Shown here one piece after another: positions 60,701-64,000 of a stretch of 64,000 nt of DNA. Made by a program: the position numbers and the translations under genes. The notes under the pieces were generated by a model that made no database searches, was not told the origin of the DNA, and saw only the letters and a list, made by a program, of their open reading frames with translations. Numbering within the stretch: position 1 is the stretch's first letter; each line of letters begins with the position of its first letter. Origin of the DNA: Acanthopleura granulata (taxonomy: Eukaryota > Mollusca > Polyplacophora > Chitonida > Chitonidae); the NCBI GenBank assembly GCA_016165875.1, contig JABBOT010000029.1, positions 3,516,774 through 3,580,773 on the forward strand. Direction: 5' to 3'.

Positions 60701-63344
60701 CTTGAAGGGAAGCCAGCCTGGGCACAACTTGAATTGACAAAAACTGCACTGGTTACTCGCTCCTGGGTCACTGCACTGTGCTAGCATGCTAACCACTAGC
60801 AGAAAAAGGCTCCATCACTGTCTCTATTCTGGCTTCATATGGTGCATGTGATCCATTGTGCTCACCTCCCTATTGTGGCTGTCTGGGCTATGTGTTGTCT
60901 CTTGCAGGAATTGTAGAAGTTGAGGCCACTTGTTCAGGGGAAGGTCGTGCTTTGCAATTGTCCCAATGATCTGAGCAATCCCATTCCGAACATTCTTCCT
61001 GTCGAGAAAGATTGGCACTGTGCACTGAGTAAGACATCCTTGACACAGACAAATGTAAAATTGACACCATGTGAAGATGTACATGTAATTTAAACTTTAT
61101 CTTCATACTCCAATATTTAAATTGTTTGCAATTACCATGGTAAGACATGTTGAAGGCATTTTATTTATTTATTAACTTATTTACTTGATTGCTGTTTTAC
61201 CCTGCACTGAAGAATATTTCACGTATATGATGGCAGCCAGCATTATGGTGGGAGGAAACCAGACAGAGCCTGAGGGAAACCCATAACCATCCGCACTTTG
61301 CTGGCGGACCTTTCCACATACGGCCAGAGAGGAAGTCAGCGTGGGCTGGACTTGAACTCAATTGATCGCATTGGTGAGAGGCATCTGGCCAAAGAGATCC
61401 GCGTTAAAGATATTTTGACGTGTACCTTGGGAACCTACAGTTTTCAAATTAGCCCACAGTAGCTTTATGCAGCCGGGTCAGGCCAGCTAAGCAACACATT
61501 TACTTGCCCAGAGGTTAAAGGAGAATAGTTACCTCAAACAAGTTTGTTTCAATTAAATCAGATGAAAAAAGACTTTCTCTGACTAATGATGATCACAAAA
61601 ACTTACTCTTTTTCTTGAGGCAGAATTAACAGAATGTTATCTCTGATACTGAAATGAAAAATCAGATGACTTAACATAAGTACTTATATACATATGTAAA
61701 GACAATAATGTTGCTCATCATGTCTTGCTTCAGCTGCAGAATGCAAGGTAACAGGGTTCTACAGAATTACTTTCCCTGAGGTCACTTTTAAATTTAAATG
61801 GCTCTATAGGGTTCCAGTTCTGGTAAGACAGATGTGTTTCGACTTCTGAAATTGACCAATGCTGAGTTTCGAAGTTAATGTGCAGTACAGTATGTACACT
61901 CAACTTTTGCACTTTTTGACAACCCCCTCCCCACTTATGCATCTTGTACTAAATGTCCCCCCGTCCCCTCGTTCAAAATATGTTGAAACATGAAAGTTCA
62001 TAAAATGTAAAGAACTACAACAATGGAGGAAAGCAAAAATACTACATGAAGAATGGCACACAAGGATGATTAACTGGCTTTAATTTCTACCATTTGCCCA
62101 CCAGTTAACAACAAGACATTTCAATGCTTAAAGCAGTAAACAGCAGTTTGGACTGGTTAACTTAATATTAGGTAAAATTTAATATTTAAGCCATCTTATG
62201 AGTTTAACATACTAAAGTCAAATATGATCTCACAAAGGCAGTGTCCACTTGGTGGCGACTATGACTTCTCTAGCCAATTTATATAGACGTCTTTACATCT
62301 ATACTAAGGGTGGACAATCGTCATAGCACTTTTGTTTTTTCACATACATTTGCTTCTGTATAAGGACAACCTGGAGTTTCCAGTTATGGTAATCCTGGTG
62401 GATTACAAAGACCACATCCTCATGGTGCGTACTCACTGACTGCCATTAGGGACACTGACTGAGTTCGGGACATTGCTATTCAATGGCTCTAAGGCAAATA
62501 TTGCTATTCGGTACAATAGCTTGCATCCTATTTGTACATTTACACTACATGTGTTTGCTTGGTATCTAAACTGAAAGATGAAACCCCCACATATTTAAAG
62601 GATGGACCCTAATATAACTGAAGACTGACCTTCAAGAAGACATTATATTTGAAACATTTGAAGAAAATTTTACAGTCCGGTAACGAAATACGTATGCACG
62701 TGCAGGGTCAACAGGTTTGGCGACCTCCATCAAGTAAGTACATTCTACCTTACCTAAAAAATATCAGCATAACGTTGGGAGGGAATTGCGTTTATAAGTA
62801 AATTATCAAAGCTTAAACAACCAAGGATCTAAATTAGGAGACATTCCCTTCCTGTGTGACATTTGGACTTACCCCTGCGCAATATCTGGTGAGAGACGCT
62901 GCCACTGTTTGTGTTTCTGAATTTTTCGCCTCACAAGAATAGCCGCATAATTTCGGACCTGAAAGAACACAAATGTTGGTTTACAATCGCAGGAGAAACA
63001 TTATTTTTGTATGTATATGACAGCATTAGGAATAAAACAACAACAATGCCACACCAAAAAAAAAGACAAAAAAAAAACCAGACTGTTCTTCGCAGATTGG
63101 GGTTGTTTTAGGTAATAATTGTCCGGCTTGAAAAGACAATCATCTTGTAATTGTGCCATAAGACCCAAGAATTTGTTTTTGCTTCCATCTTTATTTTTTA
63201 GTCCAAAGCCTCTAATGAGGAAGTCCACAGTCCATATCTACAGTAGATTATATTTACCTCAGGGTTCTGTGATGATCCTAATATATGACAGAGATCCAGT
63301 AACACGGAGGGTTTCTTGAATTCTTGCTTGAGCTGTCGGGTGGC
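33574..63344 (-). CDS. IPO4: Importin-4, 28 exons, 5'-partial (gene-level model)
   Basis: Importin-4 is an importin-beta family nuclear import receptor. It binds cargo (in vertebrates histones H3-H4, ribosomal proteins and others) in the cytoplasm and releases it in the nucleus on binding RanGTP. Exons w1-w28 join in frame through GT-AG introns to give 1053 residues; human IPO4 is about 1081, so roughly the first 21 residues are missing to the right of the window. Diagnostic segments: NKWPQLLQFLQETTHSPDSH, MALHLPPERV, NAALFTLGQFSEYLQ, CIQLGLNLIENVNDPDLRRC, VENAYLDEKEDAC, DQEAEYDGMLIECAGDILPA and RSFAIGTLAETVEACGSAAS. The product is helical HEAT repeats with three acidic loops (exons w10, w19 and w23). 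It is IPO4 and not IPO5/RANBP6, judging by these segments. Nine or more introns carry minisatellites. Confidence 0.96.
34020..34440. repeat. 61-bp minisatellite, about 7 copies
   Basis: 'gctgatccatgtattcactg' plus 'agcctctatttatcagctca' and 'ccgatgcacagctgcacagt'. Markers at 34211 and 34272 give the 61-bp period. In IPO4 intron w27-w28. Confidence 0.93.
34487..34556 (-). CDS. IPO4: IPO4 exon w27
   Basis: Encodes LMQYIPQLLKVVSEVLGTIE then VNE. Acceptor cttcag, donor GTATGT, ends in phase 1. The 61-bp array at 34020-34440 follows in the next intron. Confidence 0.9.
34921..34975 (-). mobile_element. SINE tail fragment
   Basis: 'ttatttagtgttttacgccc' then 'tactcaaaaatatttcactt'. Confidence 0.6.
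35081..35560. repeat. 56-58-bp minisatellite, about 8-9 copies
   Basis: 'gccagagcctacaggaaacc' followed by 'tggtatctgacagatatacc' and 'atggtgagggaaacct'. The marker 'gccagagcc' at 35250, 35306 and 35362 gives 56 bp. In IPO4 intron w26-w27. Confidence 0.92.
35721..35825 (-). CDS. IPO4: IPO4 exon w26
   Basis: Encodes VIPVIIQCLPLKEDYDEQAT then VFRCLTQIYTSGNQQ, matching human LLHALPLKEDLEEWVTIGRLFSFLYQ. Donor GTGAGT. Confidence 0.95.
36071..36203 (-). CDS. IPO4: IPO4 exon w25
   Basis: Encodes HYPEVLKTLFDMLSKESNGR, VVDNICAAACRLVCVNSAAV and PLDQ, matching human HFPKLLGLLFPLLARERHDRVRDNICGALARL. Donor GTGAGG, ends in phase 0. Confidence 0.95.
36955..37163 (-). CDS. IPO4: IPO4 exon w24
   Basis: Encodes RETSSVPERSFAIGTLAETV, EACGSAASSLVDVLYPVFMK and GLRDEDEEVRSNAAYAVGIL, ending NGGNNLH. 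Matches human EKSFAVGTLAETIQGLGAAS...EVRSNAIFGMGVLAEHGG. Donor GTATCC, ends in phase 2. Confidence 0.96.
37424..37562 (-). mobile_element. SINE, 3' half
   Basis: ATTT tail, 'ttgatcggtgtcttacgctg', 'gccagcattatggtgggagg', ending at 'cccacaaccatctgcaggtt'. The head is missing. Confidence 0.8.
37619..37789 (-). CDS. IPO4: IPO4 exon w23 (acidic loop)
   Basis: Encodes TSCQDGDEGEDTDQEAEYDG, MLIECAGDILPAMARVMGGQ and NFLPILSNFLPDLLRKL, matching human CQDTDEEEEEEDDDQAEYDAMLLEHAGEAIPALA. Acceptor cttgcag lies about 6 nt from the start of a 61-bp array. Donor GTATGT. Confidence 0.97.
37800..38520. repeat. 61-bp minisatellite, about 12 copies, abutting the IPO4 w23 acceptor
   Basis: 'gattgattgactgatgattg' plus 'gtgtttcacatcgagcttgg' and 'acacaatgtctgcagcgtac'. 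Period 61 bp. Variants fall into early (actatgtacccagcagac) and late (acaatgtctgcagagtac) types. It ends about 6-10 nt from exon w23. Confidence 0.94.
38632..38825 (-). CDS. IPO4: IPO4 exon w22
   Basis: Encodes LKNMTSTIIPKLLEIIEMEP, ERIVVMTAFEVLEEVINNAK and LPCLEQEGTVEAILTVVKKI. It follows a 5.3-kb intron, the largest in the gene. Acceptor attgcag, donor GTGAAT, ends in phase 0. Confidence 0.94.
39411..39432. repeat. (AC)n microsatellite
   Basis: Eleven uninterrupted AC units in IPO4 intron w21-w22. Confidence 0.95.
39620..40092. repeat. 53-bp minisatellite, about 9 copies
   Basis: 'catctgtgacatacacaagt' plus 'accttggctgtgggtttcac' and 'tcacttacatgaa'. Period 53 bp. Alternation of 'catccac/catgagc' with 'catacac/catgaac' forms suggests a dimeric unit. 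In IPO4 intron w21-w22. Confidence 0.94.
41142..41375 (+). pseudogene. PIF1-like helicase fragment, frameshifted
   Basis: The first frame reads MDRQQTAYDLISVGHNVVML then GHPGTGKSFLVEKMNKKWFG, a Q-motif-like start and a Walker A box (GHPGTGKS) as in PIF1/RecD-type DNA helicases. At about 41288 the continuation moves to the next frame, where RRKSVTVTASTAIAVKM matches the strand after Walker A in the family. No Walker B or later motifs were seen. A helicase relic carried by the surrounding inverted-repeat element. Confidence 0.72.
41850..42006 (+). mobile_element. SINE, 5' half
   Basis: Head 'ggaagcgtgctatcccagca', B box 'gctgtgagttcaagtccagc', then 'gtctgccagcaacctgcaga' and 'tggtcgtgggtttccca'. 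Inserted inside the inverted-repeat element, so it is younger than that element. Confidence 0.82.
43070..44170. other. IPO4 intron w21-w22, 5' part: nothing recognised
   Basis: AT-rich unique sequence with one poly-T/A run at 43738-43750; no repeat, exon or RNA gene seen. Confidence 0.4.
44172..44335 (-). CDS. IPO4: IPO4 exon w21
   Basis: Encodes PAFMPHLEKSFSQLLRMLSY, PASNVRKGAVMGVGSLCTCL and AKVYHQNKSAETET, the HEAT repeat after the acidic linker (human NVRKAAHEALGQFC). Donor GTGGGT, ends in phase 1. Confidence 0.95.
44426..44520 (-). mobile_element. SINE fragment
   Basis: 'cttgattggtgtttttcgtc', 'aagaatatttcacatatacg', 'gccagcattgtggtgggagg'. Confidence 0.75.
45223..45300 (-). CDS. IPO4: IPO4 exon w20
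   Basis: Encodes VAVENAYLDEKEDACSSLGE then LAANAG, matching human YSVENAFFDEKEDTCAAVGEI. The acceptor tttgacag is part of the 65-bp array that starts at the very next base. Donor GTGAGT. Confidence 0.96.
45301..46790. repeat. 65-bp dimeric minisatellite, about 23 copies, starting at the IPO4 w20 acceptor
   Basis: Unit: 'ctgtcaaaacacggaataca', 'gtattcaaacatgctgtcaa', 'caataaaatacagcattcaa', 'acacc'. Its two halves are related (aatacagtattcaaacatgctgtcaa vs aatacagcattcaaacaccctgtcaa, split here by type). A shorter variant junction (gctgtcatgtcaaaa) recurs near 45665, 45831 and 46322, showing a higher-order repeat. On the minus strand each unit ends tttgacag, as the true acceptor does. Confidence 0.97.
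46830..47085 (-). mobile_element. SINE, near full length, diverged
   Basis: 'tttttcacttataagacaga', 'gatgccagcattattgtatt', B-box complement 'gctggacttgaactcacagc', head 'caggccacggaggctcc'. It follows the 65-bp array directly. Confidence 0.8.
47188..47300 (-). CDS. IPO4: IPO4 exon w19 (acidic loop)
   Basis: Encodes AHLADEKKKIDNLLNEAEVS then DSEDMTEESEDEEDDLK, the long acidic linker that human IPO4 has at this place (DDESDGEEEEE region). Donor GTGAGT, ends in phase 2. Confidence 0.93.
47659..47770 (-). CDS. IPO4: IPO4 exon w18
   Basis: Encodes YGLFAALSTILKSDVAEYLP then QMVHLMIESIMSVEGVQ. Acceptor tgttcag, donor GTGGGG, ends in phase 0. Confidence 0.94.
48158..48281 (-). CDS. IPO4: IPO4 exon w17
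   Basis: Encodes TLAVLARTVGASAFLPLSRE then CIQLGLNLIENVNDPDLRRC. The donor is GTACGT; a competing GTAACG 4 nt downstream would break the frame to w18. Ends in phase 2. Confidence 0.95.
48335..48590 (-). mobile_element. SINE, full length
   Basis: ATTT tail, 'ttgattggtgttttacgcca', 'gccagcattatggcgggagg', 'cccacaaccttccgcaggtt', 'gaccttcccacgtcagactg', head 'ccttcgccacggaggcccc'. In IPO4 intron w16-w17 (transcription order w16 49201, w17 48281). Confidence 0.88.
48600..48800 (-). mobile_element. Second, diverged SINE
   Basis: 'ataattggtttttaatgcca' and 'tattacggcagccaggtaca' with a B-box-like complement 'gctggatttgaaccggcaat'. Adjacent to the previous copy and much more diverged. Confidence 0.5.
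49201..49317 (-). CDS. IPO4: IPO4 exon w16
   Basis: Encodes NAAKEGMQPYFPQVLAELKV then FLSKPESEDMLKLQVQAI. Acceptor gttgacag, donor GTAAGT, ends in phase 1. Confidence 0.94.
49479..49592 (-). CDS. IPO4: IPO4 exon w15
   Basis: Encodes KRILPYLPTLMDHLLTVLRS then NVKPSMRELAISALGAA, matching human VQPYLPELMECMLQLLR...AKELAVSALGAIA. Donor GTATGT, ends in phase 1. Confidence 0.95.
49756..49894 (-). CDS. IPO4: IPO4 exon w14 (tandem acceptor)
   Basis: Encodes PQISKYASELLPLIYRNISQ, AVQEEATNPTGIGKCYYALE and MFCENL. Two acceptors 6 nt apart (atcag and ccgcag) would include or skip Pro-Gln; the longer form matches the QPHIS of human IPO4. Donor GTAAGG, ends in phase 1. Confidence 0.93.
50566..50674 (-). 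CDS. IPO4: IPO4 exon w13
   Basis: Encodes HLNDVLQCVYKGLNDGDHRV then KNAALFTLGQFSEYLQ, near-identical in pattern to human CKGLEDPSQVVRNAALFALGQFSENLQ. Donor GTAGAC, phase 0 out. Confidence 0.96.
50923..51032 (-). CDS. IPO4: IPO4 exon w12
   Basis: Encodes MVLVEPALSHPNWQHRKAAY then LAMAVITEGCADYIAT, a classic importin HEAT repeat (W-x-x-RKAA-x-x-A). Donor GTAAGC, ends in phase 2. Confidence 0.95.
51368..51572. repeat. 22-23-bp minisatellite, about 8-9 copies, abutting the IPO4 w11 donor
   Basis: 'cacatatatcaggattttat' plus 'gag'. The last copy runs to 'catgagcac', immediately beside the donor of exon w11 at 51578. Confidence 0.92.
51579..51632 (-). CDS. IPO4: IPO4 exon w11 (54 nt)
   Basis: Encodes VMDTMALHLPPERVIPHV, matching human VVDMLALHLPPEKLCPQL. 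It joins directly to AYAGQ of w10 in phase 0, so the whole 2.7-kb repeat array is intronic. Acceptor acccacag, donor GTAAGT. Confidence 0.96.
51845..53715. repeat. 99-bp array (type A), about 18 copies, derived from IPO4 exon w10
   Basis: On the minus strand the unit encodes GECLRCCPQSCASEEEEDDT then ELNESETISLHRT (33 residues). It is the type B unit after net loss of 10 bp, including a 2-bp loss between CAATC and GTGTGCT and shortening near the junction. The copies differ at only a few sites (N/K in ELNES, P/A in CCPQS). As 99 is divisible by three, both strands stay open for about 636 codons. The array is intronic. Confidence 0.96.
53720..54440. repeat. 109-bp array (type B), 7 copies including IPO4 exon w10 itself
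   Basis: The marker 'gtctcactctcattcagttc' starts at 53731, 53840, 53949, 54058, 54167, 54276 and 54385, an exact 109-bp period. The unit is the last 105 nt of exon w10 plus GTGA of the donor. Because the next unit begins GTGC, every junction rebuilds a full GTGAGT donor. The copy at 54385 is the genuine exon. Confidence 0.97.
54357..54491 (-). CDS. IPO4: IPO4 exon w10 (acidic loop; seed of the 99/109-bp array)
   Basis: Encodes TFLKHKLVVPVLEVLFPIMC then ACEDDDDDTELNESETHTPS and AYAGQ. The N-terminal half matches the human LLKNRLLPPLLHTLFPI helix, and the acidic stretch corresponds to its Glu-rich loop. Acceptor gttttag, donor GTGAGT, phase 0. Read-through past the donor meets TGA at the fourth codon. 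The last 105 nt are the ancestral repeat unit of the array at 51850-54440. Confidence 0.93.
54725..54780 (-). mobile_element. SINE head fragment
   Basis: G run then 'cgtgctctagcacgctgacc', 'agctcagccacggaggcccc', the antisense tRNA-like head alone. Confidence 0.7.
54940..55023 (-). CDS. IPO4: IPO4 exon w9
   Basis: Encodes VGANAALGDPVRVRALSFVG then YVVRTKKK, matching human NVALGNAIRVRILCCLTFLVKVKSK. Acceptor tcgacag, donor GTAAAA. Confidence 0.94.
55438..55644 (-). other. Open, protein-like stretch in IPO4 intron w8-w9
   Basis: The minus strand is open for 68 codons after TAA and reads NSDPDSTSNLSDCDEDKRNS, then PQLPGGIGLPGGCPRFHGD and RDMIGYVRGQLSAAK before TGA. The composition looks coding-like (acidic/Ser-rich then Gly/Pro-rich) and GC content is above the flanks. 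An ag lies just before NSDPDS. I do not recognise it; it could be a captured exon, a decayed element or chance. Confidence 0.3.
56190..56300. mobile_element. Fragment of a second SINE-like repeat
   Basis: 'ccaacctttggcaagttact' with 'gacaaactttcccacatg' resembles the 'gaccttcggcaagtaactga' block of another mollusc repeat; a related piece is at 31753-31820. Confidence 0.35.
56480..56581 (-). CDS. IPO4: IPO4 exon w8
   Basis: Encodes EHACEVFEFLDEMLDCDIAL then LSLHVKTVVEFCMQ, equivalent to human KACEALEALDELLE...EVLTFCLEV. Acceptor atgccag, donor GTAGAT. Confidence 0.94.
57680..57745 (-). CDS. IPO4: IPO4 exon w7
   Basis: Encodes KYFQAVVPKVLSVIQFLIEH then DE, matching the human LVPKLIMAMQTLI region. 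Acceptor gtttcag, donor GTAAAA, phase 0. Confidence 0.9.
57800..58305. repeat. About 30-32-bp minisatellite filling IPO4 intron w6-w7
   Basis: 'ttttattacacaccatttcc' plus 'acatacacaccg', around 15 imperfect copies. The intron between 57746 and 58368 is mostly this array. Confidence 0.93.
58369..58411 (-). CDS. IPO4: IPO4 exon w6 (43 nt)
   Basis: Encodes TMTELVFMAGDEEG after a split Leu codon, in place of the human LRTLTTMAPYLS region. Acceptor gtttcag, donor GTAAGT, phase fits. Confidence 0.88.
58464..58850. mobile_element. Partial copy of the 15148 TIR element
   Basis: Shared order with 15148-15560: 'acagtcggatac', 'gctacgcccatcgtggc', 'gcagagtttattgtcat', 'ttttcaacagagcagtcatt', 'gccaagataaccccaaatgg'. 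The right terminus was not found, so the copy is truncated. Confidence 0.65.
59172..59308 (-). CDS. IPO4: IPO4 exon w5
   Basis: Encodes VGLYLLHKVATVAGEQLKPH, MVSLMSLLSQCLED and VPYYAV. Acceptor ttgtag, donor GTAAGT, ends in phase 2. The 5' part of this exon with its acceptor is the seed of the 121-bp array immediately upstream in the gene. Confidence 0.92.
59249..60480. repeat. 121-bp array made from the IPO4 w5 exon start and acceptor, about 10 copies
   Basis: The marker 'gtaaggtactaag' at 59341, 59462 and 59583 gives 121 bp. In minus orientation the unit ends 'gactgttgtag' and continues with GTTGGCCTGTACCTCCTTCA, the true start of exon w5. It follows the exon for 57 nt and then, after a small deletion, to about CCTGTC. 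Read from the copied acceptors the frame meets TAG after 26 codons, so only the last copy continues into the complete exon. Confidence 0.97.
60549..60815 (-). mobile_element. SINE, near full length
   Basis: 'ttgattggtgttttctgctg', 'gccagcattatggtgggagg', 'gaccttcccatgtacatgta', head 'tgctagcatgctaaccacta'. In IPO4 intron w4-w5, between exon w4 and the 121-bp array. Confidence 0.85.
60866..60998 (-). CDS. IPO4: IPO4 exon w4
   Basis: Encodes KNVRNGIAQIIGTIAKHDLP and NKWPQLLQFLQETTHSPDSH then NRE, the best match to the human W-PQLLQLLQHSTHSP segment. Acceptor tcgacag, donor GTGAGC, ends in phase 0. Confidence 0.96.
61162..61395 (-). mobile_element. SINE, head truncated
   Basis: ATTT tail, 'cttgattgctgttttaccct', 'gccagcattatggtgggagg', 'cccataaccatccgcacttt', B-box complement 'gctggacttgaactcaattg'. 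The tRNA-like head is lost. Confidence 0.85.
61607..61648 (-). CDS. IPO4: IPO4 exon w3 (42 nt)
   Basis: Encodes IRDNILLILPQEK plus split codons. It fits the phase on both sides exactly (2 in, 2 out), acceptor atttcag, donor GTAAGT. Confidence 0.85.
61700..62868. other. IPO4 intron w2-w3: nothing recognised
   Basis: Unique-looking AT-rich sequence with no exon or repeat I can support. Confidence 0.4.
62873..62958 (-). CDS. IPO4: IPO4 exon w2
   Basis: Encodes VRNYAAILVRRKIQKHKQWQ then RLSPDIAQ. The R-x-(Y/F)-A-A-(I/V)-L-x-R-R motif is the importin-beta N-terminal (Ran-binding) signature. Donor GTAAGT, ends in phase 2. Confidence 0.94.
63258..63344 (-). CDS. IPO4: IPO4 exon w1
   Basis: Encodes ATRQLKQEFKKPSVLLDLCH and ILGSSQNPE, helix B of the first HEAT repeat. 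Acceptor tgattcag, donor GTAAAT, phase 0 at both ends. The initiator exon should lie upstream, beyond 64000. Confidence 0.93.
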
Positions 63345-64000
63345 CTGAATCAGAAATGTATCAAGATTAGATAAAAAGTACAGCCATTGGTCTGGTTGTC
63401 TTTACAATCATTCAGTTTACACGTACATTGCTCAAACGTTCTCAGCTGGTAGGTGGTGCCTTGAATAATTTATTCCAAATGATCATGGGAAATGTTTACA
63501 AAGATCAAGAAGTTCAAACTGGAAATAAAAATGAAACCATTACAGTCTGTTTTGGTCACGTTTTGTTGTGCTCAATAAACTTACCAACGCTGAGGACAAA
63601 AGGCAAGTGCCACATGTACTTGAATTTATCCAAAATGCTTCATTGGTTATTCTGAAGTGAAACCCTGAGCTGTATGAGTTAATCACAGGTACTTAAAGTT
63701 ACCTCCCTTCCCAAGCCATTCAAAAAGTAGCGTACAACATTGGACAGGCAAGGAACACCGCTGGCAAGAAATCACGAAAAGGCAATTAATAATTAACCTA
63801 TCTTTCTCTATTGTTCTCACACCATCTCGCACATCCTTCCCAGTCCATTAAGAAAAATCGGCATAAATATCAGGTCTGAAGGAAATGTCCAACAAAGATA
63901 AACTCTGCAACAATCGTTATCATGCTCAACAGTTGTCATCACATCAGCTCAACTTCAAACCATTCCATTGAGTCTTGTATTTCCTTCATTTGACAGATCT
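63345..64000. other. IPO4 intron upstream of w1; first exon not found
   Basis: No minus-strand ATG-led segment with an importin N-terminus and a phase-0 donor is visible, so the first coding exon is expected beyond the window edge. Confidence 0.45.

Noticed and set aside
63712..63781. First coding exon of IPO4
   Set aside because: An open stretch ends at a GT (ggag|gtaact), but its translation lacks an importin N-terminus and a suitable ATG.

Overview
The window is nuclear DNA of an animal, most likely a mollusc and perhaps a gastropod. The genes are split by GT-AG introns and carry metazoan proteins. The introns and gaps are filled with tRNA-derived SINEs whose conserved core (antisense text 'ttgattggtgttttacgc', with 'gccagcattatggtgggagg') I recognise from mollusc genomes. 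There are no bacterial features. The species assignment is inference; the gene calls rest on readable splice sites and recognisable protein sequence.

Layout. (1) 3001-17446, plus strand: ten exons of GDP-mannose 4,6-dehydratase (GMDS), the first enzyme of GDP-fucose synthesis. It is complete to the stop codon but lacks the exon(s) for about 34 N-terminal residues, which lie to the left of the window. (2) 22093-23493, minus strand: an intronless 466-residue type I membrane protein that I cannot assign to a family. It has a signal peptide, a duplicated N-glycosylated segment, a His-rich repeat region and one membrane span. (3) 27828-28412, minus strand: intronless mitochondrial ribosomal protein bL36m (MRPL36) with an unusual C-terminal extension of about 58 residues. 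(4) 33574-63344, minus strand: 28 exons of importin-4 (IPO4). All 28 keep one reading frame (3162 nt, 1053 codons plus stop). Only the first exon appears to be missing, to the right of the window. The genes have unrelated roles (fucosylation, a surface protein, mitochondrial translation, nuclear import), so this is ordinary eukaryotic gene order and not a functional cluster.

The most striking property is a set of about a dozen intronic minisatellites. Most lie within about 100 bp of a splice junction, and three have repeat units that are copies of an exon edge with its splice site. The unit at IPO4 exon w10 is the last 105 nt of the exon plus 4 nt of donor (109 bp), later reshaped into a 99-bp form and expanded to about 18 copies. 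The unit at GMDS exon g5 is the last 54 exon nt plus 20 intron nt (74 bp). The unit at IPO4 exon w5 is the exon start plus its acceptor (121 bp). A fourth array (65 bp, about 23 copies) repeats the acceptor of IPO4 exon w20. The result is ladders of duplicate donors and acceptors beside real exons.

The rest is mobile-element debris: about 20 SINE copies or fragments, three long foldback elements (21.5, 25.0-25.7 and 28.9-29.3 kb), and a 2.3-kb inverted-repeat element in an IPO4 intron that carries a frameshifted PIF1-like helicase fragment. There is also a Tc1-like transposase tail, two candidate TIR elements in one GMDS intron, and a diverged pair of dispersed repeats. In these notes GMDS exons are g1-g10 and IPO4 exons w1-w28, in transcription order within the window.
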